Origin: Rhodobacterales bacterium CG15_BIG_FIL_POST_REV_8_21_14_020_59_13
Lineage (GTDB): Bacteria; Pseudomonadota; Alphaproteobacteria; Caulobacterales; Maricaulaceae
Assembly: GCA_002783385.1 (NCBI GenBank)
Contig: PFFX01000155.1
Coordinates: 1-32,196 of the forward strand
Length of the DNA stretch: 32,196 nucleotides
Direction: 5' to 3'
Numbering within the stretch: the first letter of the stretch is position 1; each line of letters opens with the position of its first letter. The notes beneath the pieces are model-generated. The model did no database searches. It worked only from the letters and a program-made list of their open reading frames with translations, and was not told the DNA's origin. Position numbers and translations under genes: made by a program. Shown here one piece after another: positions 9,843 through 19,387 of the stretch.

Positions 9843-10819
9843 GAAGGGTCTCCTTGAGTTGGGGAAAGTGGCGCGAGGACATATTCGCCTGCCGCATCGA
9901 GCCCGCGGACCTCGGCCAGTTCGGACAGCCGCCGTCCGGTGCCATCGCGCACAAGCACAGCAATAACGTCGATGGTCTCGGCGATCAGCGCGCGCGGCAC
10001 AGTGACCACGCTTTCCTGAATCAGCTGTTCGAGCCGCCGCAGCGTGCCTAGCGCAGTCCCAGCATGGATCGTGCCGATCCCGCCCGGATGTCCGGTGCCC
10101 CAGGCCTTGAGCAAGTCGAGCGCTTCTGCGCCGCGCACTTCGCCTATTGGAATACGGTCAGGCCGAAGACGTAAGGCCGAGCGGACCAGATCGGACAGGG
10201 TGGCAACGCCATCCTTGGTCCGCAGCGATACGAGATTGGGCGCGGCGCATTGCAGTTCGCGCGTATCTTCGATCAGGACGACGCGGTCAGAGCTGGAAGC
10301 AACTTCGGCCAGCAGCGCATTGGTAAGCGTGGTCTTGCCGGTGGAAGTACCGCCAGCGACCAGAATGTTCTTCCGCGACACAACGGCATCGGCCATCAAA
10401 TCGGCCTGCCAGTCTGCCATGATGCCCGCAGCGACATAGTCAGCCAGCGTAAATACCGCGACTGCAGGCTTGCGAATGGCAAAGCTGGGCGCTGCAACCA
10501 CCGGCGGCAGGAGCCCTTCAAAGCGTTCCCCGCCCTCGGGCAGCTCTGCCGAAACACGCGGAGCACCGCCATGAACCTCGGAACCGACATGGTGCGCGAC
10601 CAGTCGAATGATGCGCTCGCCATCGGCGGCGCCCATAAGGCAGTCAGTTGCGGCAAGGCCTTCCCCGAGACGGTCGACCCAGAGTCGACCGTCCGGATTG
10701 AGCATGACTTCGATCACTGCGGGTTCTTCGAGCCAGCGAGCAATCTCTACGCCCAAAGCCGTGCGCAACATGCGCGCGCCGCGCGACGATGCTTCGGATC
10801 GGATCGGAATAACGCTCAT
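9839..10819 (-). CDS. trbB: TrbB/VirB11-family P-type conjugative transfer ATPase
   Basis: Walker A '[19 protein letters not shown]', '[23 protein letters not shown]', '[38 protein letters not shown]'. Start set at [19 protein letters not shown]. Confidence 0.95.
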   Translation of the reverse strand: MSVIPIRSEASSRGARMLRTALGVEIARWLEEPAVIEVMLNPDGRLWVDRLGEGLAATDCLMGAADGERIIRLVAHHVGSEVHGGAPRVSAELPEGGERFEGLLPPVVAAPSFAIRKPAVAVFTLADYVAAGIMADWQADLMADAVVSRKNILVAGGTSTGKTTLTNALLAEVASSSDRVVLIEDTRELQCAAPNLVSLRTKDGVATLSDLVRSALRLRPDRIPIGEVRGAEALDLLKAWGTGHPGGIGTIHAGTALGTLRRLEQLIQESVVTVPRALIAETIDVIAVLVRDGTGRRLSELAEVRGLDAAGEYVLAPLSPTQGDPS

Positions 10820-11097
10820 GGGCTGCCCCGGATTGCGGCAACCGACCATCGGCTGCGCTTGCGAGGCAGATCAAAGAGACATCAGATTGCCGTCAGGCAA
10901 CAAGCTTTTGCTGCGAGGAAAGCGCAGCGTAGCCAAAGTATCGCTAGCGTAACGGGCCGGTCAGTCAAACGCGTCAACAATCCGAATCAAACCTGCTATT
11001 CGAGATGAACTCGTCCGATTTCAATTAGATCGATATTTGTCATCGCAACACAAGTCGCGTTGCCGTTGCGGGGCGGCTGTGCTTTATCGTGTTCCCG

Positions 11098-14000
11098 ATG
11101 ACCACCCCTGCCGATATCGACAAATTCATTTCCCAGTGGCGCGATACCGGCGGCAGTGAGCTTGCCAATACGCAGAGCTTTATCAACGGCCTGTGCGATC
11201 TGCTAGAGGTAGAACCGCCCACCGGCAGCCGCACTGACGACGTGCATAACGATTATGTCTTCGAACGCCGCGTCTTTCAGGACAATGGCGACGGCACACA
11301 GAGCTTCGGCCGCATCGATTGCTATAAGCGCGGTTGTTACATCCTCGAAGCCAAGCAGGGCAGCGAGGCCGACCGCGCGGCAGCGGATAAAGGCGAGGAC
11401 GATCTCGATATCTTCGGCCAGACCGCCAGCGCCCGCGTCAAGCGTGGCACCGCCCGGCGCGGCACTCCCGGTTGGGCCAAGGCGATGGTGCAGGCCAAGG
11501 GCCAGGCCGAACGCTATGCCAAGGCGCTTCCCGTTGACCATGGCTGGCCGCCAATCCTGCTCGTCACCGACATCGGCTATTGCATCGAGGTCTATGCCGA
11601 CTTCACCGGGACCGGCAAAGCCTATGCCCAGTTCCCCGACCGGGCGCGCTACCGGATCATGCTGGAGGATTTGCACGACGACGACGTGCGAGAGCGGCTC
11701 CGCGCTATCTGGACCGATCCCAAGAGCCTCGACCCCGCTGCCCGCGCTGCTCGTGTTACCCGCGACATTGCCGATCTGCTGGCCACAGTCGCCCGGCGCC
11801 TTGAGAAGCGGGGCTATAATGCGGAGACCACCAGCGGTTTCCTGATGCGGGTGTTGTTCACAATGTTCGCGGAAGACAGCGGACTGATCCCGGAAGGCAA
11901 ATTTACGCAGCTCCTCAAAGACCAGCGCGCACACCCCGAACATCTGGAGCATCAGCTCTCAGCACTGTGGGCGGCGATGGACAAGGGCGAGTTCTCCCCT
12001 GCGCTGGGCGTGCCGCTGAAGAAATTCAACGGCTATCTGTTCAAGGAACGCACCGCGATCCCGCTGGATGCAGAAGAGCTGGAAGTGCTGATCAAGGCGG
12101 GCGAGCACGTCTGGACCGAGGTGGAGCCGGCGATCTTCGGGACGCTGCTGGAACGCGCGCTCAACCCCAAGGAGCGGGCGAAGCTTGGCGCGCATTACAC
12201 CCCGCGCGCCTATGTCGAGCGGCTGATCGGCCCCACGATCATGGAGCCGCTGCGCGCCGATTGGGACGGGGTACGCGGAGCCGCGGCGACCCTGATCGAA
12301 GAGGGGAAGGAGGACGAGGCCAAGGCTTTTGTCGAGGCATTCCATTCTCGGCTTGCCCAGACGAAGGTGCTCGATCCTGCCTGCGGCACAGGCAACTTCC
12401 TCTATGTCGCCTTGGCGCGCATGAAGGAGCTTGAGGGCGAGGTGCTCGATCTGCTGGTCGAGCTGGGCGACGACCAATATGTCGCCGAGCTAACCGGCCA
12501 CACCATCACGCCCGAAAACTTCCTCGGGATTGAGGTAAACGAACGTGCCGTCGAAATTGCGCAACTGGTGCTGTGGATCGGTTATTTGCAATGGCATTTC
12601 CGCGTGAATGGTGCCGACCGCACGCCGCCCGAACCCATCCTGCGCGACGTGCGGACGATTGAACATCGCGATGCCCTGATTGACTACGACGACAAGCTTC
12701 TTGAACGCGATGACGCGGGCAAGCCCATTTCTCGCTGGGATGGCGAGACGATGAAGCTCCATCCCGTCACGGGCAAAAAGGTGCCCGACGAGGGCGCGCG
12801 GGTTGAGGTGTATCGCTACGTGAAGCCCCGTGCGGCGAAGTGGCCCAAGGCCGATTTTATTGTCGGGAACCCGCCATTCATTGGCGGCAAGGACGTGCGG
12901 GACCGTTTGGGAGATGGCTATTTCGACGCGCTGTTCGCCACCACTGATGTGCCTGAAAGCGCCGATTTTGTCATGCATTGGTGGGACAAGGCGGCAACGG
13001 CGGTTCGCAAGGCGGGTACGCGGCGGTTCGGCTTCGTCACCACCAATTCGATCACGCAGGTGTTCAGCCGCCGGGTGATTGCCAAACATCTCGACGCGAA
13101 GAGCGGCGTTGGCCTGAGATTTGCCATTCCGAACCATCCATGGGTGGACGAAAAGGATGGTGCCGCCGTGCGCATCGCCATGACGGTGGCTGAACCGCAG
13201 GGCAAATCAGGCCGCGAGCCGGGAATGGTGCAAACCGTCATTGATGAAAGCGGCGCGCCGCACACCATTGCGTTTGGCATCAATATGGGCCTGATAAGCG
13301 CTGATCTGCGGATCGGGGCCGATGTTTCCTCGGCCCGCCCGCTCAAGGCGAACGACAAGCTCGCTTCTCGAGGCGTTCAATTGATGGGCAATGGCTTCAT
13401 CGTGACGCCGGAGCAGGCAGAGGGTCTGTCGGTTCAAATCACTAATAAGCAACCAGCCAACATCCGCACCGGAGTTAAAGATGGCGATGCCGTGATCTTC
13501 GACTATCGCAATGGCCGTGATCTCGCTGCGCGCCCGCGCGGGGTGAAGGTGATCGACCTCTACGGCCTCAGCGAGACCGAAGTGCGCAACAAGCATCCGG
13601 CAATCTATCAGCACCTCTCGCATGCAGTTCGACCACAGCGTGATGGGCAAGCTTCCAAGAGCAAGACGACCGACGCGAAGCAATATGCTGAAAAATGGTG
13701 GCTCTTCGGCAAACCACGTCCTGAAATCCGCAAGGCCTTATGCGGAGTATCGCGCTACATCGCCACCATCGAGACCGCAAAACACCGGGTGTTCCAGTTC
13801 CTGGCCATGTCGATCCTTCCGGATAACATGCTGGTTTGTATCGCACTCGATGATGCGTTTCATCTCGGCGTGCTGTCGAGCCGGATCAGTGTACTGTGGG
13901 CACTTGAGGCTGGAGGGACACTGGAGGATCGTCCGCGCTACAATAAGACAGCGTGCTTTGACCCCTTTCCCTTCCCTAGGGACGTTGACGAATCGCTCAA

Positions 14001-14625
14001 GGACAAAATCCGGGCCGAGGCCGAAGCACTCGATGCGCTGCGCAAGCGGGTTCTGAAAGAGCACGAGGACCTGACCCTCACTAAGCTTTACAATGTGCTT
14101 GAAGCCCTGCGGGAGGGCCGCGCGCTGACCGAGGCCGAGCGCGACATGCATGATCGCGGGCTCGTCACCCTGATCCGCCAGCACCACGACGCCATCGATG
14201 CGCTGGTTGCCGAAGCCTATCGCTGGCCCGTTGACCTCTCAGATGAGGAAATCCTCATCCGCCTCGTTGCGCTCAACAAGGAACGCGCCGCCGAGGAAGC
14301 CCGTGGCCTGATCCGCTGGCTGCGCCCCGAATATCAGAACCCGCCGTCCGACGATTGGCTCGACACCGGGTCAGGCGTCAAACCGGCAAAGCCCGTGCTC
14401 GCAGCCGAACATGTGCCGGACAACATCATCCCATGGCCCGGAACGCTGCCCGAACAGGTCAGCGCAGTGCAGTCGATACTCTCGACCGCACAAACGCCGC
14501 TCGCACCGCAGGACGTTGCCCGTTCCTTCAAGGGCAAGCGCGCCGCCACTGTCCGTCCCGTGCTCGAGGCGCTGGCTGGTATCGGCATGGCCCGTCGGCT
14601 GAAAGATGGGCGGTATGCGGCGTGA
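11098..14625 (+). CDS. MmeI-like type IIG restriction-modification enzyme (N-terminal PD-(D/E)XK, gamma-class N6-adenine methylase, C-terminal winged-helix-like tail)
   Basis: N-terminal nuclease motif 'GRID-CYKRGCYIL-EAK' (D74-X9-E84-A-K86, nt 11317-11355); SAM motif I 'VLDPACGTGNF' (12367-12399); motif IV 'NPPF' (12868-12879); C-terminal 'QVSAVQSILSTAQTPLAPQDVARSFKGKRAATVRPVLEALAGIGMARRLKDGRYAA'. Confidence 0.88.
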   Translation: MTTPADIDKFISQWRDTGGSELANTQSFINGLCDLLEVEPPTGSRTDDVHNDYVFERRVFQDNGDGTQSFGRIDCYKRGCYILEAKQGSEADRAAADKGEDDLDIFGQTASARVKRGTARRGTPGWAKAMVQAKGQAERYAKALPVDHGWPPILLVTDIGYCIEVYADFTGTGKAYAQFPDRARYRIMLEDLHDDDVRERLRAIWTDPKSLDPAARAARVTRDIADLLATVARRLEKRGYNAETTSGFLMRVLFTMFAEDSGLIPEGKFTQLLKDQRAHPEHLEHQLSALWAAMDKGEFSPALGVPLKKFNGYLFKERTAIPLDAEELEVLIKAGEHVWTEVEPAIFGTLLERALNPKERAKLGAHYTPRAYVERLIGPTIMEPLRADWDGVRGAAATLIEEGKEDEAKAFVEAFHSRLAQTKVLDPACGTGNFLYVALARMKELEGEVLDLLVELGDDQYVAELTGHTITPENFLGIEVNERAVEIAQLVLWIGYLQWHFRVNGADRTPPEPILRDVRTIEHRDALIDYDDKLLERDDAGKPISRWDGETMKLHPVTGKKVPDEGARVEVYRYVKPRAAKWPKADFIVGNPPFIGGKDVRDRLGDGYFDALFATTDVPESADFVMHWWDKAATAVRKAGTRRFGFVTTNSITQVFSRRVIAKHLDAKSGVGLRFAIPNHPWVDEKDGAAVRIAMTVAEPQGKSGREPGMVQTVIDESGAPHTIAFGINMGLISADLRIGADVSSARPLKANDKLASRGVQLMGNGFIVTPEQAEGLSVQITNKQPANIRTGVKDGDAVIFDYRNGRDLAARPRGVKVIDLYGLSETEVRNKHPAIYQHLSHAVRPQRDGQASKSKTTDAKQYAEKWWLFGKPRPEIRKALCGVSRYIATIETAKHRVFQFLAMSILPDNMLVCIALDDAFHLGVLSSRISVLWALEAGGTLEDRPRYNKTACFDPFPFPRDVDESLKDKIRAEAEALDALRKRVLKEHEDLTLTKLYNVLEALREGRALTEAERDMHDRGLVTLIRQHHDAIDALVAEAYRWPVDLSDEEILIRLVALNKERAAEEARGLIRWLRPEYQNPPSDDWLDTGSGVKPAKPVLAAEHVPDNIIPWPGTLPEQVSAVQSILSTAQTPLAPQDVARSFKGKRAATVRPVLEALAGIGMARRLKDGRYAA

Positions 14626-14641
14626 CGGGTGAAACAAGCCA

Positions 14642-17509
14642 ATGAAGGAAGATGATTTCAAGCTGTGGCTGACCCGTGCGGGATATGCGGAGAACACTGT
14701 CAACACCCAGATGACCCAGGCCCGCCGACTTGATCAGGCGTATGGCGATCTTGACGAGCATTTTGACCGGGACAAGTTCACCGCCATCGCTGCAACGCTG
14801 AAATACTCCGCTCAGGACAAGCGCGATCAGGCACCCAACCCCTCCAAGCTCCCAATCGATGGGGACCTGTATTCCAACCTCGCAAGTTACAGGGCCACCC
14901 TGAATTTTTACCAGCGTTATCGCGACGATGATCAGGCGGGTCGAAAACCCAGAACCCCAAAACTGGGGGATGATCAGTTCTTCTCCGAAGTTAACCGCAT
15001 GATGGGCGTGTTCAAGGAACGGATGCCCGACTTCGCAGGCTTCGCGGAAGAGATAGGCCAGTTCTGGGAAACCGAGGGCAGCTACAAGCGCGATGCGCGC
15101 GACAGCGTGATCGCCGCTGCCACCAATTTCGACCAGACCGAAGAAGAATGCGGCCGCGCAGTCTACAAGGCGCTGGTGCAGGGCACACAGCAGGGCCTCC
15201 CGCTCAGCTGGCGCACGCAGGCGGAAATCTCCAAGGCACCTGCCGATCTCCAGACCCGCTTCTACGAAACGGTTGCCCGCCTGGCGCGCCTGGAAGCTGG
15301 TGACAACCAAGGCTTGCTGGAAAGCGCCCGAGAGCTTGAAAGCCTGAAGCAAGCAGGCCTGCCGGGTATGCGGCGGGGCGAGGTGCTCAGCATTGCGATC
15401 TCGGTTTACGGCACGGTCAACGTGAATGATGCCTGCTGGTTCAAAGTCCGCACCTTCGACCGGCTTGGCAAGGCCCTGATGGGACACAAATTCTTCGCCT
15501 CACCGCAATTCGAGCTGGCGGACTTCGAGAAGTTCCAGTGGGCGATGAACCGGATTCGTGACCAGCTCGATGACTGGAACTGGCGGACCGGCAGCCTGAC
15601 CGATGTGCAAGGTTTCATCTGGGTTGCCATGGCAGAAAACTGGGAGGAACCGGAAGTGTCGGACCTGACGCGCGAAGCAGTTGAGGAGGCCATGGACGAG
15701 TGCGAGGAGATCGGCGTCGAGGCCTTCCTCGCCAAATACCGGTTCGGCAAGCCGCGCGATTATTGGACCCGGCGGGAGCCGGAAGGGTTTCTGTTCCCGG
15801 CCAAGGCAATTGTTGGCGCGGCCTATGGCTTCATGCCCGAGGGCAAGCCGCAGAGCGCCAAGGAGTTTTACGGCGGCTATGGAGAGCAGGCCGCAAACGG
15901 GATCTTGCAGCGCTTAGGCTTTGAGATCGTGAGCACGAAAGGGGGCGAGATGGCTCCGGCAACCGAAGGCAAGCCCGCGATAGGGGCAAAACCAACCAAC
16001 CTGATTCTCTATGGCCCGCCCGGCACCGGCAAGACCTATGCCACGGCCAGCGAGGCGGTGCGGCTGTGCGATGGCACTGTCCCCGCCGATCGCGACGAAT
16101 TGATGCTGCGCTATCAGGAATTGTCCCGCAAGGGGCGGATCGGATTCGTAACTTTCCATCAGAGCTTCAGCTACGAAGACTTCGTCGAGGGGCTTCGGCC
16201 ACAGCAGGCGGAAACCGGTGACGAAGGCTCGCCCGACACTACGGGCTTCTCACTGGTGGCACGCGATGGTGTGTTCAAGGAAATGGCGCGGGTCGCAGGC
16301 GAGAACAAGGGCCGCGCGCTCTCGCATGATCTTCCGCCGTTCGATGGAAGCCGAAAGATCTTCAAGATGTCGCTTGGCAGGAGCTGGGCGTCCGAAGATG
16401 ATGCCATTTACCAAGGCGCGCTGGAGGGAGGCTACGTAGTCCTTGGATGGGGCGGCGAAGTCGACTGGTCGGATCAGCGGTTCGACGATTGGGAGGCGAT
16501 CAAGGAGCGCTGGCGGCAAGACCATCCCGATGCTCATGGCAACGACCCCAACATGTCGCAGATCTATACCTTCCGCAGCAACATGGAGGTCGGATCGCTG
16601 ATTGTCATTTCGGATGGCAACATGAAGTTCCGCGCCGTTGCCGAAGTGACCAGCGACTATCGCTTCGTTCCTGGACCGGACGGCGAATACAATCACCGCC
16701 GCAGCGTACGCTGGCTGTGGCACACCGAGGACAGTCTTCCGCGGGAACGCATCTACAAGAAACAGCTTAGCCAGGTTTCCGCATACCAGATGCAGGGACG
16801 GCAGGTGATTTGGGATGCGCTCGAGCAGATCGTGGCCTCGGGCGGCGATGCCGTGGCAACCAGCGGTGAGCCGGAACCCTATGTCCTCATCATCGACGAG
16901 ATCAACAGGGCCAACATCTCCAAGGTATTCGGCGAACTGATCACCCTGCTGGAGCAGGATAAGCGCGCGGGACAGCCTAATGCACTGAGCGTGAAGCTGC
17001 CCTATTCCGGCGAAGAATTCTCAGTCCCGGCCAATCTCCACGTCATCGGCACGATGAACACAGCCGACCGCTCAATCGCCCTGCTCGACACGGCACTGCG
17101 ACGCCGGTTCGAATTCCGCGAAGTGATGCCCGAGCCCGATGTCCTCGAAGATGCTGCTGCGCCGACAGGGGTCGATCTGCCCATGGTGTTGCGCACGCTG
17201 AACGAGCGGATCGAGTATCTTTTCGATCGCGAACACCAAATCGGCCACGCCTACTTTATGGCCTGCAAGAGCCGGGCAGACGTGGATGCGTGCATGCGAG
17301 TGCGAATCATTCCCCTCTTGTCGGAATACTTCTTCGATGACTGGAACAAGATTGCACTGGTTCTTGGTGATCGGGACGGGAGCAGATTCCTCGAGCGGGT
17401 CGAGCTCAAGCCGCCGGTCGGGCTCGATGAAGACGGCGAGGCACCCTCTCGATGGCGATGGAATGTTCGATCGGCATTCCCGCCGGATGCCTACTCGGGC
17501 CTGTCGTGA
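14642..17509 (+). CDS. McrB-like AAA+ GTPase with inserted EVE/PUA-like domain
   Basis: Walker A 'LILYGPPGTGKT' (16001-16036), 'GFVTFHQSFSYEDFVEGL', Walker B 'YVLIIDEINRANISKVFGELITLLE' (from 16880), McrB signature 'GTMNTADRSIALLDTALRRRF'; insert with 'IYTFRSNMEVGSLIVISDGNMKFRAVAEVTSDYRF...YNHRRSVRWLW'. Confidence 0.9.
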   Translation: MKEDDFKLWLTRAGYAENTVNTQMTQARRLDQAYGDLDEHFDRDKFTAIAATLKYSAQDKRDQAPNPSKLPIDGDLYSNLASYRATLNFYQRYRDDDQAGRKPRTPKLGDDQFFSEVNRMMGVFKERMPDFAGFAEEIGQFWETEGSYKRDARDSVIAAATNFDQTEEECGRAVYKALVQGTQQGLPLSWRTQAEISKAPADLQTRFYETVARLARLEAGDNQGLLESARELESLKQAGLPGMRRGEVLSIAISVYGTVNVNDACWFKVRTFDRLGKALMGHKFFASPQFELADFEKFQWAMNRIRDQLDDWNWRTGSLTDVQGFIWVAMAENWEEPEVSDLTREAVEEAMDECEEIGVEAFLAKYRFGKPRDYWTRREPEGFLFPAKAIVGAAYGFMPEGKPQSAKEFYGGYGEQAANGILQRLGFEIVSTKGGEMAPATEGKPAIGAKPTNLILYGPPGTGKTYATASEAVRLCDGTVPADRDELMLRYQELSRKGRIGFVTFHQSFSYEDFVEGLRPQQAETGDEGSPDTTGFSLVARDGVFKEMARVAGENKGRALSHDLPPFDGSRKIFKMSLGRSWASEDDAIYQGALEGGYVVLGWGGEVDWSDQRFDDWEAIKERWRQDHPDAHGNDPNMSQIYTFRSNMEVGSLIVISDGNMKFRAVAEVTSDYRFVPGPDGEYNHRRSVRWLWHTEDSLPRERIYKKQLSQVSAYQMQGRQVIWDALEQIVASGGDAVATSGEPEPYVLIIDEINRANISKVFGELITLLEQDKRAGQPNALSVKLPYSGEEFSVPANLHVIGTMNTADRSIALLDTALRRRFEFREVMPEPDVLEDAAAPTGVDLPMVLRTLNERIEYLFDREHQIGHAYFMACKSRADVDACMRVRIIPLLSEYFFDDWNKIALVLGDRDGSRFLERVELKPPVGLDEDGEAPSRWRWNVRSAFPPDAYSGLS

Positions 17510-18816
17510 TCCAGCGCTCGGTCCTCGAATGGCAGTCCCTGCCATATGGCGATGGGCATGACGAAATCCCCGTCTGGGCGGCAGACCAGCTTGCGGGCGT
17601 AGCGAAGCAGTCTCCGCTGGGCGGTGAAAGCGGCGGACGCATACTGACGCTGGGGCGAAAATCTCTGCGCGCCGGGCAGGTGGTGGGGATTGTAGCGGGA
17701 GAAGGCTGCACACTGGAAATACTCCCGAAGATCGATTTCCCTGCGGAGGCTGACGACGCGCACAAGCGCGGGTTGATCCGTGAAAGGCTGGTGCATCTGC
17801 TTGCCGTCGCTCTGGACATCCAGATTGATGGCGGGGCGATGACCGAACTTGGCTGGCAGAAGGACAGCCTACTCGAAATCCTCATTCGGCTGTTCAGCAC
17901 AAAGCTGCTGGATGCCGTCCGTCAGGGCGTTCCCAGACGCTACATCGACTGTGAGGATGACCTTCGAGCGCTAAGAGGACGCCTCGATATTGGGCGTCAG
18001 TTCACCGTTCTGGCGGTTGACCCGTCCAAGCTTGCTTGCCGATATGACGAGCTTTCGAGCGATACAGCTTTGAATCAAATCATGAAGGCAGCAGTCGATA
18101 GACTCGGTCGCCTTGCGCGCACGAGTGATAATCAGAGGCGGTTATCGGAACTGGCGTTTGGTTATGCCGAAGTTTCGTCGGTTCCGCCGAGCGCCCTACG
18201 CTGGCAGGATGTTCAGCTCGACCGCACAAATGCGCGATGGAAGGATCTGTTCGCGCTTGCGAAGTTCATTCTAGGCGATCGATTTCAGACCACCTCGATG
18301 GGCACTCAGGCTGGCTTCTCGCTACTTTTTGAGATGAACACTCTGTTCGAGCAATATGTCGGTCGGATGATGCGCCGCGCTCTCGTTGGCAGCGGTCTGA
18401 CCGTTCATTTACAGGGCGGGCGGCTGTTCTGTCTGGAATCTGTCGAGGAGGGCCGGCGCCTCTTTCAAACCAAGCCTGACATATTGATCAAGGATGGTGG
18501 TCGGGTAATCCAGGTCATCGACACAAAATGGAAACGCATTTCCCCGCAAATCGAAGACGCCAAACAGGGCATCTCCCAAGCTGATGTCTACCAGATGATG
18601 GCTTATGGTCAGCTCTACGAGTGTGAGGCACTGACTCTGCTTTACCCGCACCATGGCGAGCTCTTAGAAGTGCCGGGTGTGACAGGTACATTTGCGGTGC
18701 CGCACAGCCTCCAGCGTCTGTCGGCTGCAACTATCGATATTTCGCGCAAAACAGGAATCAAGGATGCGCTCAGGCAGATTGCTGGTTACCATTTATCAGA
18801 TGCGAGGTTGTCGTAG
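17506..18816 (+). CDS. McrC-like 5-methylcytosine restriction subunit (PD-(D/E)XK nuclease)
   Basis: GTG start at 17506 overlapping the McrB stop as GTGA; 'VPRRYIDCEDDLRALRGRLDIGRQF', 'KPDILIKDGGRVIQVIDTKWKRI' catalytic D-X(n)-DTK motif; adjacent to McrB. Confidence 0.88.
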   Translation: MIQRSVLEWQSLPYGDGHDEIPVWAADQLAGVAKQSPLGGESGGRILTLGRKSLRAGQVVGIVAGEGCTLEILPKIDFPAEADDAHKRGLIRERLVHLLAVALDIQIDGGAMTELGWQKDSLLEILIRLFSTKLLDAVRQGVPRRYIDCEDDLRALRGRLDIGRQFTVLAVDPSKLACRYDELSSDTALNQIMKAAVDRLGRLARTSDNQRRLSELAFGYAEVSSVPPSALRWQDVQLDRTNARWKDLFALAKFILGDRFQTTSMGTQAGFSLLFEMNTLFEQYVGRMMRRALVGSGLTVHLQGGRLFCLESVEEGRRLFQTKPDILIKDGGRVIQVIDTKWKRISPQIEDAKQGISQADVYQMMAYGQLYECEALTLLYPHHGELLEVPGVTGTFAVPHSLQRLSAATIDISRKTGIKDALRQIAGYHLSDARLS

Positions 18817-19032
18817 GTGTCGAGTTATTTTCCTAGCCAGTTTCGGATATTCCCGCACCGTACGTCTAAAACATCATCGTGCTTCCACGAAATCAGATCG
18901 TCTGCGAGGTCAGCATTTAGGCCGGTTGCTGAACGGCGGGTTGCGGTTGGCTAGAGGCGGAAAGCGGTCAGTCGATCAAATGTGAAATTCCATCACTATC
19001 CCGCTCAAGTCTGTGGGAACCTTCTGAAGTCG

Positions 19033-19347
19033 TCAGTTCGCAATTGCGCGTAATGCTTTTTCCATCGAGAAGATGGTGCTGGTTCCATCCGCGAAGGTCA
19101 CGCCGAAGCATCGTGTGGTAAATCCGACACCACGGCCATGGGTAGGATAATAAGAGGCAGGCGACGATTCCAACGTCCATTTGGTCTTGGCGCAATAAGC
19201 CAGATATGCCGCGCCGATGTCGCTTTCATCCGCTCCGGTAAATGGCGCCTTGTCAGGCTGTTCCTTTAATACTCCAGAGAAATGATCGAGCGCTGCTTTG
19301 ATGGTGGGGAAGGAACGACCTGTCGCAAGCGACACCGATTTTACCAT
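19033..19347 (-). CDS. DUF3223-like small protein (104 aa)
   Basis: Start MVKSVSLATGRSFPTIKAALDHFSGVLKEQ... preceded by good RBS (AAAGGAG on minus strand); C-terminal 'TTRCFGVTFADGTSTIFSMEKALRAI' resembles the DUF3223/DCL-type signature. 40 bp downstream of the ietS-like stop. Confidence 0.6.
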   Translation of the reverse strand: MVKSVSLATGRSFPTIKAALDHFSGVLKEQPDKAPFTGADESDIGAAYLAYCAKTKWTLESSPASYYPTHGRGVGFTTRCFGVTFADGTSTIFSMEKALRAIAN

Positions 19348-19387
19348 TCGAAACTCCTTTCCTCGTAGCGGGTCAGATTTGATGTCG

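Noticed and set aside
10940-10965. Possible inverted boundary repeat of the cargo (GGGCCGGT near 10950 versus ACCGGCCC near 23415)
   Set aside because: Only 8 bp of GC-rich sequence; expected by chance.
14528-15487. 319-aa minus-strand ORF
   Set aside because: Antisense to the end of the type IIG gene and the start of the McrB-like gene, both strongly supported.
18817-19032. Possible terminator or hidden gene between convergent mcrC and the DUF3223-like gene
   Set aside because: No convincing stem-loop plus T-tract and only a short minus ORF overlapping the DUF3223-like gene.
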